Shown in pieces: positions 23,543 through 31,612 of a DNA stretch of 64,000 bases. The DNA comes from Reyranella sp. (GTDB lineage: Bacteria > Pseudomonadota > Alphaproteobacteria > Reyranellales > Reyranellaceae), in contig NZ_SCUT01000018.1 in assembly GCF_004297265.1 (NCBI RefSeq), forward strand, positions 54,292 to 118,291, in the 5' to 3' direction. Each line of letters starts with the position of its first letter. Within the stretch, counting starts at the first letter, position 1. The notes below the pieces were generated by a model, which did no database searches, was not told where the DNA came from, and saw only the letters and a program-made list of their open reading frames with translations. Position numbers and translations under genes: made by a program.

Positions 23543-25843
23543 ATGACGGTCATGGCGCCCCCCGCCGATCCGTTCGAAATCACCGATGAACCCGTCCCGG
23601 CCGATCCCATGCCGGCGCGGCGCGCCGTTGCGTCCATGGCCCATCTCGAGGGGCTGAACGACGAGCAGCGCCAGGCCGTGACCCATACCGGCGGGCCCTT
23701 GCTGGTGCTGGCCGGGGCCGGCACCGGCAAGACCCGCGTGCTCACCACCCGCATCGCCCATCTGCTGATCACCGGCCAGACCCGGACGTCGCAGATCCTG
23801 GCGGTCACCTTCACCAACAAGGCGGCGCGCGAAATGCTCGACCGCGTGGCGAGCCTGATCGGCGGCGCCGCCGACGGGATGTGGCTCGGCACCTTCCACG
23901 CGATCGGCGTGCGCGTGCTGCGCCGCCATGCCGAGCTGATCGGGCTGAAGAGCAACTTCACGATCCTCGACACCGACGACCAGACGCGGCTGATCAAGCA
24001 GCTGCTGCAGGCCGAGGGGATCGATGACAAGAAATGGCCGGCGCGCATCCTGTCCGGGATCATCCAGCGCTGGAAGGATCGCGCCCTGACGCCGGACAAG
24101 GTGTCCGGCGACGAAGCCGGCGAATTCGCGGGTGGCCGTGCCGCCGACATCTACCGCCAGTACCAGGAGCGCCTCGCCGAGGTGAATGCCGTCGATTTCG
24201 GCGACCTGGTGATGCATTGCGTCACCCTGTGGCAGAAGCATCCCGACATCCTCGCGGTCTATCATCGCCGCTTCCGCCATATCCTGGTCGACGAATACCA
24301 GGACACCAACGTCGCGCAGTATCTCTGGCTGCGACTGCTGGCGCAGGGCACGCAGGATGTCTGCTGCGTCGGCGACGACGACCAGTCGATCTACGGCTGG
24401 CGCGGCGCCGAGGTGGGCAACATCCTGCGCTTCGAGAAGGATTTCCCTGGCGCCACCATCGTCCGGCTGGAGCGCAACTACCGCTCGACACCGCACATAC
24501 TGGCCGCCGCCTCGCACCTCATCGCCCACAATGAGGGCCGGCTCGGCAAGACGCTGTGGACCGACGCCAAGGAAGGCGAGCGCATCTCGCTGCGCGGCGT
24601 CTGGGACGGCGACGAGGAAGCGCGCACCATCGGCGAGGAGATCGAGGCGCTGCAGCGCGACAAGCACAGGCTCTCGCAGATCGCGATCCTCGTGCGCGCC
24701 GGCTTCCAGACCCGCGAATTCGAGGAGCGGTTCATCACCATGGGCCTGCCCTACCGGGTGATCGGCGGCCCGCGCTTCTACGAGCGCCAGGAAATCCGCG
24801 ACGCGCTGGCCTATTGCCGCGTCACCGTCCAGCACGACGACGACCTCGCCTTCGAACGCATCTACAATACGCCGCGCCGGGGCCTGGGCGAATCGGCGCT
24901 GCGCACGCTGCGACTGATCCAGCGGGCGCAGAAGATCTCGCTGTTCGAGGCGACACGGCGGGCGCTCGAGACCGACGAGCTGAAGGCACGGCCGCGCAAG
25001 GCGCTGGGCGACCTGATCCGCAACTTCGAACGCTGGCGGGCGATGCTCGACGGCATGAGCCACGTCGAGGTGGTCGAGACCATCCTCGACGAGTCCGGCT
25101 ACACCGACATGCTGCGAATCGACCGGTCGCCCGAAGCCGAGGGCCGGCTGGAGAACCTGAAGGAGCTCATCAACGCGCTGCAGGAATTCGATTCGCTGCC
25201 GGCGTTCATGGAGCACGTGGCTCTGCTCACCGACATGGCCGAGCGCGGTGACACCGACATGGTGAGCGTGATGACCCTTCACGCCGCCAAGGGCCTCGAG
25301 TTCGACACGGTCTTCCTGCCGGGCTGGGAGGAAGGCCTGTTCCCCAACCAGCGCGCGCTCGACGACAAGGGGCTGGCGGGTCTCGAGGAGGAGCGGCGGC
25401 TGGCCTATGTCGGGCTGACACGCGCGCGCAAACGGGCCTACGTTTCCTTCGCCGCCAACCGCCGGGTCTTCAACCAGTGGCAGGCCGCGATCCCGTCGCG
25501 CTTCCTGCGCGAGCTGCCGCAGGGCCAGCTTGCCGAAAGCAGCGATGCCGGCCTCTACGCGACCTATTCCGCCGGCCACCATGGCGGCCTGCGCGACCAG
25601 GCCAGTGGCTTCGAATATGAGAGCCTGGGCGTCACCGGCCGGCGCGGCCGCTATCGCGACGAGACCGCCGACGATCGCCGCGCGACCGAAGGCGACCGGG
25701 TCGATCTCAGCATCGGCCAGCGTGTCTTCCACCAGAAATTCGGCTACGGCCGCATCGTTGCCGTCGATGGCAACAAGCTCGACATCGATTTCGAGAAAGC
25801 CGGCCCCAAGAAGGTGCTCGACAGTTTCATCGAAGCCGCCTGA
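23543..25843 (+). CDS. uvrD: UvrD/PcrA-type DNA helicase
   Basis: The 766-residue protein is a superfamily 1A 3'-5' helicase. Motif I is GAGTGKT with Lys63, motif II DEYQDTN, motif III VGDDDQSIYGWRGA, and motif IV carries LERNYRST. Motifs V and VI read VMTLHAAKGLEF and YVGLTRARKRAY. The C-terminal tail GQRVFHQKFGYGRIVAVDG...LDIDFEKAGPKKVLDSFI is the UvrD tudor-like domain that contacts RNA polymerase in E. coli UvrD and PcrA. It acts in nucleotide excision and mismatch repair and in clearing RecA filaments. A second ATG at 23552 is possible. The ABC binding-protein gene starts 25 bp downstream. Confidence 0.95.
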   Translation: MTVMAPPADPFEITDEPVPADPMPARRAVASMAHLEGLNDEQRQAVTHTGGPLLVLAGAGTGKTRVLTTRIAHLLITGQTRTSQILAVTFTNKAAREMLDRVASLIGGAADGMWLGTFHAIGVRVLRRHAELIGLKSNFTILDTDDQTRLIKQLLQAEGIDDKKWPARILSGIIQRWKDRALTPDKVSGDEAGEFAGGRAADIYRQYQERLAEVNAVDFGDLVMHCVTLWQKHPDILAVYHRRFRHILVDEYQDTNVAQYLWLRLLAQGTQDVCCVGDDDQSIYGWRGAEVGNILRFEKDFPGATIVRLERNYRSTPHILAAASHLIAHNEGRLGKTLWTDAKEGERISLRGVWDGDEEARTIGEEIEALQRDKHRLSQIAILVRAGFQTREFEERFITMGLPYRVIGGPRFYERQEIRDALAYCRVTVQHDDDLAFERIYNTPRRGLGESALRTLRLIQRAQKISLFEATRRALETDELKARPRKALGDLIRNFERWRAMLDGMSHVEVVETILDESGYTDMLRIDRSPEAEGRLENLKELINALQEFDSLPAFMEHVALLTDMAERGDTDMVSVMTLHAAKGLEFDTVFLPGWEEGLFPNQRALDDKGLAGLEEERRLAYVGLTRARKRAYVSFAANRRVFNQWQAAIPSRFLRELPQGQLAESSDAGLYATYSAGHHGGLRDQASGFEYESLGVTGRRGRYRDETADDRRATEGDRVDLSIGQRVFHQKFGYGRIVAVDGNKLDIDFEKAGPKKVLDSFIEAA

Positions 25844-25868
25844 TCAAGAACCGCAGGAGAGAAACGCC

Positions 25869-27194
25869 ATGTTCCGCCGCTCCGCCCTTGCCCTCGGCTC
25901 CGCTTTGGGTCTCGTGCTCGCTTCCGGCGCCGGCTTTGCGCAGACCGGCAAGGTGACGGTCGTCACCTCGTTCTCCAAGGACGTCACCGACCCGATCAAG
26001 AAGGCCTTCGAGAAGGCCGTGCCGGGCGCGATGCTGGAAGTGCAGAATCGCAATACCAATGCCGGCGTGAAGTTCGTCGAGGAGACCAAGGGCAACAACC
26101 AGGTCGACCTCTTCTGGGCCTCCGCGCCAGACGCCTTCGAGGTGCTGAAGGGCAAGAAGCTGCTCAGCCCCTACAAGCCCAAGGCCACCGGCATTGCCGA
26201 GAAGGTCGGCTCATATCCGGTGAACGACAAGGACGGCTTCTATTCCGGCTTCGCGGCCTCGGGCTACGGCATCATGTGGAACGAGCGCTACGTGAAGGCC
26301 AACAAGCTGCCGACACCGAAGGAGTGGCAGGACCTCGCGCAGGCGCCCTATTTCGACCATGTGTCGATCTCGGCGCCGTCGCGCTCCGGCACGACACACC
26401 TCACGATCGAGACGATCCTGCAGGGCGAAGGCTGGGACAAGGGCTGGCGCACGACCAAGGACATCGCCGGCAACCTGCGCACCGTGACCGATCGCTCGTT
26501 CGGCGTGCCGGAGGCCGTGAACTCCGGCCAGGTCGGCTACGGCATCGTGATCGACTTCTTCGCCTTCTCCTCGCAGGGCGCGGGCTTCCCGGTGAAGTTC
26601 GTCTATCCGTCGGTGACGACCCTGGTGCCCGCCAATGTCGGCGTCGTCGCCAACGCGCCCAACAAGGCCGGCGCCGAGGCCTTCATCGAGTTCCTGCTGT
26701 CGCCCACGGGCCAGGAAGTGCTGCTCGAACCGACGATCCGCCGTCTCCCGGTGCGTCCCGAGACCTATGCCAAGGCGCCGGCCGACTATCCCAACCCCTT
26801 CAAGGACAAGAACCTCCAGGGGCTGCTCACCTTCAACGCCGAACTGTCGGAGAAGCGCACGGCGGCCGTCGACACGCTGTTCGACCAGCTCATCACCTTC
26901 CAGCTCGAGCCGCTGAAGGCCGTGACGAAGGTGCTGCATGAAGTAGATGCGGCGCTGAAGAAGAAGGACAATGCCCAGGCCCGCGCGCTCGCCAAGGAAG
27001 CCCGCGACCTGATCGCCGCCATGCCGATCACCGAGGCCCAGGCCGCCTCGCCCGAGATCAAGGCCGCCTTCACCGGCGGAAAGGAAAAGTCGGCGCGCCA
27101 GGCAGAGCTCGAACAGCAATGGGCCGCCTTCGCCAAGGAGAAGTACGCCGCCGCCAAAGCCAAGGCCGACGAGGCGCTGAAGCTGGCGCGCTAG
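25869..27194 (+). CDS. ABC transporter substrate-binding protein (Fe3+/AfuA-like) with helical C-terminal extension
   Basis: The 441-residue protein has a Sec signal peptide (MFRRSALALGSALGL... ending ASGAGFAQ, about residue 22). It then has the periplasmic binding fold of the AfuA/FbpA type: TVVTSFSKD, then VDLFWASAPDAFEVL, then GYGIMWNERYV. Near the C-terminus, FIEFLLSPTGQEVL is the usual end of the family. After about residue 330 there is an extra, highly charged Ala/Lys/Glu-rich helical tail of roughly 100 residues that most relatives lack. The downstream permease and ATPase complete the importer. Ligand identity (ferric iron, phosphonate or polyamine) cannot be decided from sequence. Confidence 0.88.
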   Translation: MFRRSALALGSALGLVLASGAGFAQTGKVTVVTSFSKDVTDPIKKAFEKAVPGAMLEVQNRNTNAGVKFVEETKGNNQVDLFWASAPDAFEVLKGKKLLSPYKPKATGIAEKVGSYPVNDKDGFYSGFAASGYGIMWNERYVKANKLPTPKEWQDLAQAPYFDHVSISAPSRSGTTHLTIETILQGEGWDKGWRTTKDIAGNLRTVTDRSFGVPEAVNSGQVGYGIVIDFFAFSSQGAGFPVKFVYPSVTTLVPANVGVVANAPNKAGAEAFIEFLLSPTGQEVLLEPTIRRLPVRPETYAKAPADYPNPFKDKNLQGLLTFNAELSEKRTAAVDTLFDQLITFQLEPLKAVTKVLHEVDAALKKKDNAQARALAKEARDLIAAMPITEAQAASPEIKAAFTGGKEKSARQAELEQQWAAFAKEKYAAAKAKADEALKLAR

Positions 27195-27214
27195 TGCGGG
27201 ACTCGTATCACCTG

Positions 27215-27340
27215 CCTCCCCAGTCATCTGGGGAGGTGCCCGCGTCTCACGCGGGCGGAGGGGTCATCGCGTTGGGGGTCACGATTCATGACCCCTCCGC
27301 CCCTGACTACAGGGGCACCTCCCCATTTGAATGGGGAGGC
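27215..27340. repeat. REP-pair (BIME-like) element, copy 2, inside the ABC operon
   Basis: Two inverted units share one architecture: CCTCCCC-loop-GGGGAGG, then TGCCC-stem-GGGC, then GGAGGGGTCAT. The left unit has the GCCCGCGTCTCACGCGGGC stem. The right unit, in opposite orientation, has CCCCTGACTACAGGGG and CTCCCCATTTGAATGGGGAG. A 20-bp spacer lies between them. The final GGGGAGG is the Shine-Dalgarno of the permease gene. It is homologous to 210-315. Confidence 0.85.
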
Positions 27341-27342
27341 GT

Positions 27343-29019
27343 ATGAGCCGCTCCCCCGGTCAGGTCGCATTGGCGCTCGCCATCGCGCTGTTCCTCGGCG
27401 TCTTCCTGATCGTGCCGGTGGCGACCGTCGTCTATGTCGCCTTCACCGAGAAGGGTGGCGGCGGGCTCACTCTCGTCAACTTCCTCGACTTCGGCCGCAC
27501 CGACCTGTTCGTGCGGTCGTTCTGGAACTCGGTCTACGTGTCGGGAATGACGGTCGTGTGGGCCTCGGCGCTGGCGCTGCCGCTCGCCTATCTCACGACA
27601 CGCTTCGAGTTCCGCGGCGCCATGCTGGTGCAGACCCTGGGCTTCCTGCCGCTGATCATGCCGCCCTTCGTCGGCGCCGTGGCGATGCAGCTGCTGTTCG
27701 GCCGCAACGGCTCGGTGAACCTGCTGCTCGATGAATGGTTCGACTTCAAGATCGGCTTCATGGAAGGGCTGAACGGCGTCATCTTCCTGCAGGCCATCCA
27801 CTACTTCCCGTTCATCCTGGTCAACCTGTCGGCGGCGCTGCGCAACATCGACCGCAGCATGGAGGAGGCGGCGCAGAACCTGGGCTCGCACGGGCTGCGC
27901 CTGTTCCGCCGCATCGCGCTGCCGCTGGCGCTGCCGGGCTACATCGCAGGCTCCAGCCTGGTGTTCGTGAAGGTGTTCGACGACGTGGCGACTCCACTGC
28001 TGCTCAACGTCAAGGAGATGCTGGCGCCGCAGGCCTATCTGCGCATCACCTCGATCGGCATCGACGATCCGATGGGCTACGTCATCTCGGTCGTGCTGAT
28101 CCTCGTCGCGGTGGCGACCATGTGGGCAACCGCGCTGGTCATGAAGGGCAAGGACTATGCCACGACCCAGCGCGGCGGCGGCGGACTCGCCCGGCGGCAG
28201 CTGAAGCCGCGCGAGCAGGTGCTGGCCTATGCCGTCGTGATCCTGATCCTGACGCTGGTGCTGGCGCCGCATGTCGGGCTGGTGCTGCTGTCCTTCGCCA
28301 CGGTCTGGTCGTTCAGCCCGCTGCCCGACGGTTACACGCTGGCGCATTACATGCGCGTGCTGGGTGACAGCTCGGTCTACATCAAGAACACGCTGCTCTA
28401 TTCCGGCCTCGCGGCGGCCATCGACGTCGTGATCGGCGGCACCATCGCCTATCTCGTCCTGCGCACGCGCCTGCCCGGGCGGCAATGGCTCGACTGGGCC
28501 GCCAGCACCGCGCTCGCGGTTCCCGGCGTGGTGCTGGGTATTGGTTACCTGCGCGCCTTCTACGGCGTCAGCCTGCCCGACGGAACGCCGCTCGCGACGC
28601 TGTGGATCGTGATCGTGCTGGCCATCGCCATCCGCCGCCTGCCCTATGCGCTGCGCGCCGCCTATGCGGCCCTGCAGCAGATCTCGGTGTCGCTGGAGGA
28701 AGCCGCGGAGAATCTCGGCGCCACCAAGGCGCGCACGGTACGCCGGGTCGTAGTCCCGCTGATGACCGGCGGGCTGCTGGCGGGCTTCGTCACCAGCTTC
28801 GCCACGGCCGCGGTCGAACTGTCGGCCGTGCTGATCCTGGTCCAGTCGAATTCCGACGCGCCGCTGGCCTACGGTCTCTACGTGCTGATGCAGACCCCGG
28901 CCGGACGCGGCGCCGGCGCGGCGCTGGGCGTGATCGCCGTGCTCATCGTGGCGATCTGCATGGGACTGTCGCAGCTCGCGGTCGATCGCTCGCAACGCGC
29001 CCGGGGGCTCGATATATGA
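27343..29019 (+). CDS. ABC transporter permease, fused double-domain (FbpB/ThiP type)
   Basis: The 558-residue integral membrane protein has about 12 helices in two homologous halves. Each half has an EAA loop: MEEAAQNLGSHGLRLFRRIALPLALPG (about 175-200) and LEEAAENLGATKARTVRRVVVPLMTGG (about 445-470), which contact the ATPase. The fusion is the usual layout for ferric iron, thiamine and phosphonate importers. Translation probably starts at 27343, using the GGGGAGG of the adjacent repeat, whose spacing of about 3 bases is short. The stop overlaps the ATPase start (ATGA). Placement of a hairpin-rich element before this gene may lower permease relative to binding protein. Confidence 0.9.
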   Translation: MSRSPGQVALALAIALFLGVFLIVPVATVVYVAFTEKGGGGLTLVNFLDFGRTDLFVRSFWNSVYVSGMTVVWASALALPLAYLTTRFEFRGAMLVQTLGFLPLIMPPFVGAVAMQLLFGRNGSVNLLLDEWFDFKIGFMEGLNGVIFLQAIHYFPFILVNLSAALRNIDRSMEEAAQNLGSHGLRLFRRIALPLALPGYIAGSSLVFVKVFDDVATPLLLNVKEMLAPQAYLRITSIGIDDPMGYVISVVLILVAVATMWATALVMKGKDYATTQRGGGGLARRQLKPREQVLAYAVVILILTLVLAPHVGLVLLSFATVWSFSPLPDGYTLAHYMRVLGDSSVYIKNTLLYSGLAAAIDVVIGGTIAYLVLRTRLPGRQWLDWAASTALAVPGVVLGIGYLRAFYGVSLPDGTPLATLWIVIVLAIAIRRLPYALRAAYAALQQISVSLEEAAENLGATKARTVRRVVVPLMTGGLLAGFVTSFATAAVELSAVLILVQSNSDAPLAYGLYVLMQTPAGRGAGAALGVIAVLIVAICMGLSQLAVDRSQRARGLDI

Positions 29020-30038
29020 CGGACATGACCATGTCGAAGCCGGCCCGGGCTGTGGGCATCGAGATCAGCGGGGTCAACCTGTCCTACGGTACGACCCACG
29101 TGCTGAAGGACGTCGCCCTCTCGATCCGGCCCGGCGAGTTCTTCGCCTTCCTCGGCCCCTCGGGCTGCGGCAAGACCACCTTGCTGCGGCTGATCGCGGG
29201 CTTCGCCCAGGCGCAGACCGGCAAGGTGTTGCTCGACGGACAGGACGTGGCGCCGCTGCCGCCGTGGAAGCGCGACGTCGGCATGGTGTTCCAGAGTTAT
29301 GCGCTGTGGCCGCACATGACGGTGGCGAAGAACGTCGCCTTCGGGCTGGAGGAGCGCCGCCTGCCGCGCGCCGAGATCGACCGCCGGGTTTCGCAGGCCC
29401 TCGAACTGGTCGGCCTCTCGGCCTTTGCGGAACGGCGGCCGGCGCAGCTGTCGGGCGGCCAGCAGCAGCGCGTGGCCGTGGCGCGCACCATCGCCGTCGA
29501 GCCCAAGGTGCTGCTGCTCGACGAACCGCTCTCCAACCTCGACGCCAAGATGCGCGTCACCGTACGCCGCGAGCTGCGCTCTCTTCAGCAGCGGCTCGGC
29601 CTCACGACGATCTTCGTGACCCACGACCAGGAAGAGGCCAACACGATCTGCGACCGCATCGCCGTGATGGACGCCGGCCGGATCCAGCAGGTCGGCACGC
29701 CGATGGAGCTCTACGAGAACCCGGCGAACCTGTTTGTCGCCAACTTCCTGGGCTCGGCCAACATCCTCGACGAGCGGGCCGGCGTGCCCATCCCTGCGGG
29801 CAAGCGCCTGGTCTTCCGGCCGCAACACGCCACCCTCTCGGTAGCCGCCGGTGCGTCACTGCATGGGCCGGTCACCCATCGCGAATTCCTGGGTGCGACC
29901 GTCCGCTATGCCGTGCGCATCGGCGACAGCGAGGTGCTGATCGAGACGCCGTTCCAGTCCGGCAGAGAATTACGCATGGTGGGCGACATGGTGGGCGTGG
30001 ACTTGCCGCCCCAACGCATGCTCTTCCTTCCGGCATGA
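29016..30038 (+). CDS. ABC transporter ATP-binding protein (Fe3+/spermidine type)
   Basis: The 340-residue ATPase has Walker A GPSGCGKTT, Q-loop FQSYALWPHMTV, signature LSGGQQQRVAVART, Walker B VLLLDEPLSNLDAK and switch His in IFVTHDQEEA. The C-terminal about 100 residues form a TOBE-like regulatory domain. The CUT1/MOI-style sequence VFRPQHATL fits FbpC, PotA or PhnT. It is cytoplasmic and powers the upstream permease. Start and stop are both coupled by ATGA overlaps: to the permease upstream and to prmA downstream. That links the importer to prmA transcription. Confidence 0.9.
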   Translation: MTDMTMSKPARAVGIEISGVNLSYGTTHVLKDVALSIRPGEFFAFLGPSGCGKTTLLRLIAGFAQAQTGKVLLDGQDVAPLPPWKRDVGMVFQSYALWPHMTVAKNVAFGLEERRLPRAEIDRRVSQALELVGLSAFAERRPAQLSGGQQQRVAVARTIAVEPKVLLLDEPLSNLDAKMRVTVRRELRSLQQRLGLTTIFVTHDQEEANTICDRIAVMDAGRIQQVGTPMELYENPANLFVANFLGSANILDERAGVPIPAGKRLVFRPQHATLSVAAGASLHGPVTHREFLGATVRYAVRIGDSEVLIETPFQSGRELRMVGDMVGVDLPPQRMLFLPA

Positions 30039-30922
30039 GCAAAGTACGCAAGGCGGGCTTCGTCGCGCCGGCGGCGCAGCGCGCCGATTGGGAAATCCTC
30101 CTGGAAGAACGGCTGGGCGAGGAAGGCTTCATCGTCGCAAGCTGCGAGATCTCGCGTGACGGTCCCTGGCGCATCGACATTTTCGGCGAGGGCGACGAGG
30201 CGCTGGTCGAGACTGCCATCGATGCCGCGGCCCGCGCCCTCGGTCTCGACCGGCCGGACTGGCGCTGGGAAGCGCTGCCCGACATCGACTGGGTGGCCGA
30301 GAACCAGCGCTCCTTCCGGCCCTTCGCCGTGGGGCCCTTCTGGGTGCACCCGTCGCACGTGCCCGAAGGAAAGCCGGTCGGCCTGCTGCCTCTGCGCATC
30401 GACGCTGGCCTCGCCTTCGGCACCGGCACCCACGCTACCACCCGCGGCTGCCTCGAGATGCTGGCGACCCTCGATCCGGCCGAGACGGTCAACGCCGTCG
30501 ACGTGGGCTGCGGCAGCGGCATCCTCGCCATCGCGATGGCGAAGCTTTGGAATCGGCCGGTGATCGGCGGCGACAACGATGCCGAAGCCGTCGAGGTCGC
30601 GCAGGAGAACGCGGCACTGAACGGCGTGCCCGAACTCTGCTCCTTCTTCGTCTCCGCGGGCCTGGAGGCCGAAGAACTGTCCGGCCGCGCGCCCTACGAC
30701 CTGATCGTGGCGAACATCCTGGCCGGGCCATTGCTCGAACTCGCGGAGGGCTTCGGCGCGTCGGTGCGCCCCGGCGGGCGCGTGCTGCTGAGCGGCCTGC
30801 TGGTCGAGCAGGCTTCCAGCATCCTCGCTGCCTACGAGCGATGCGGCTTCACCTTCGAGCGTCGCATCGATCTCGAAACGGGCGGCGCCTGGTGGCGCAG
30901 CCTGGTCTTGCGACGCAGCTGA
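30035..30922 (+). CDS. prmA: Ribosomal protein L11 methyltransferase
   Basis: The 295-residue protein is the S-adenosylmethionine-dependent enzyme that trimethylates lysines of ribosomal protein L11. The PrmA signature is clear: FGTGTHATTRGCLEML in the middle, VDVGCGSGILAIAMAKLW as SAM motif I, and ANILAGPLLELAEGF, the NPPY-like motif replaced by NILA as in PrmA. The N-terminal region (1-100) is the L11-recognition part. It overlaps the ABC ATPase stop by 4 bp, so it is probably transcribed with the importer. A hairpin follows the stop. Confidence 0.93.
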   Translation: MSKVRKAGFVAPAAQRADWEILLEERLGEEGFIVASCEISRDGPWRIDIFGEGDEALVETAIDAAARALGLDRPDWRWEALPDIDWVAENQRSFRPFAVGPFWVHPSHVPEGKPVGLLPLRIDAGLAFGTGTHATTRGCLEMLATLDPAETVNAVDVGCGSGILAIAMAKLWNRPVIGGDNDAEAVEVAQENAALNGVPELCSFFVSAGLEAEELSGRAPYDLIVANILAGPLLELAEGFGASVRPGGRVLLSGLLVEQASSILAAYERCGFTFERRIDLETGGAWWRSLVLRRS

Positions 30923-30929
30923 GTCCCAA

Positions 30930-30960
30930 AACGAAAGGGCCGGCTTTCGCCGACCCTTGT
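30930..30960 (-). terminator. Terminator between prmA and the DUF1127 gene
   Basis: A 10-bp stem with one wobble (30935-30944 with 30949-30958; loop TTTC) is best paired on the minus strand and followed there by TTTCGTTTT. It serves the minus-strand DUF1127 gene and may also stop prmA transcription from the other side. Confidence 0.7.
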
Positions 30961-30993
30961 ACGCTTACGCTACGCTACTCTACTCGAAGATGG

Positions 30994-31401
30994 CTACGCC
31001 GCGCGGCGCAGATTCTGGTTCGCCGCGGCAACCCGCTCGCCAGCCCGCTCGAACTGCGGGGTGACGCCCTCGGCGGCCTCACGGACGGCGAAGTTGATGT
31101 CGGCCCGGCAGAGGCCGAGGTCCGACAGTTCACGGTCACTCATGCGGTGGAGCTGGGCCTCGGCGGCCCGCAGCTTGAGGTCGGCCTTGATCCCGCCGAC
31201 GGCGCGATCGTACAGACGGCCGGCCCACAGGATCACGTCACCCATCGCGTTCGCCAGCCATTCCGCGCGCGCGTAGCGGGCGCGCAGTTCGAGCAGGCGG
31301 CGATCGTCCAGGGTGAAGCCGATCTTGGTATTCGCGTTTCCCCCCGCCGGCGCAGTTTCGCTGGTCAGATCCTCAAAGGTCCGAATCGGCTGGGTCATCA
31401 T
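30994..31401 (-). CDS. DUF1127 (YjiS-like) domain protein
   Basis: The 135-residue protein ends with a DUF1127 domain (about 75-105: LRAAEAQLHRMSDRELSDLGLCRADI). This short Arg-rich motif is common in alphaproteobacteria and in some members is linked to RNA turnover and nutrient stress. Here it is preceded by about 75 residues that are longer than in typical 47-70-residue members, including DDRRLLELRARYARAEWLANAMGDVILWAGRL. A 22-residue tail follows. There are two consecutive ATGs at 31401 and 31398; AAGGAG upstream fits the first. It has its own promoter-like region and terminator. Confidence 0.8.
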   Translation of the reverse strand: MMTQPIRTFEDLTSETAPAGGNANTKIGFTLDDRRLLELRARYARAEWLANAMGDVILWAGRLYDRAVGGIKADLKLRAAEAQLHRMSDRELSDLGLCRADINFAVREAAEGVTPQFERAGERVAAANQNLRRAA

Positions 31402-31455
31402 GTGTCTCTCCTTCTATTGTGCGGCGCGATAGTCGATGCTGCACTGCACCCAGCA

Positions 31456-31483
31456 AATATAGAGCCTTGAGGAACAACAATAA
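31456..31483 (-). promoter_or_regulatory. Candidate sigma-70 promoter of the DUF1127 gene
   Basis: On the minus strand TTATTG (31478-31483) and TATATT (31456-31461) are separated by 16 bp. They lie about 55-80 bp before the DUF1127 ATG in an AT-rich patch. The remaining divergent space up to the aminopeptidase start also holds a small hairpin, ATTTCGC/GCGAAAT (31539-31560). Confidence 0.4.
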
Positions 31484-31612
31484 GTGCGGACTCTGAAGGT
31501 TCGATATGCACACCGCGCATAGCATGTGATATTCAAGCATTTCGCACCTGCGAGCGAAATATTATTGCTCAGTTTGATCCGGTCCATTGCCGCGCGTAGG
31601 GTCCCCTTCATC

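Noticed and set aside
31402..31612. Small hairpin ATTTCGC/GCGAAAT and AT-rich patches as an RNA gene
   Set aside because: The stem is only 7 bp and there is no conserved motif; only a weak promoter call is made here.
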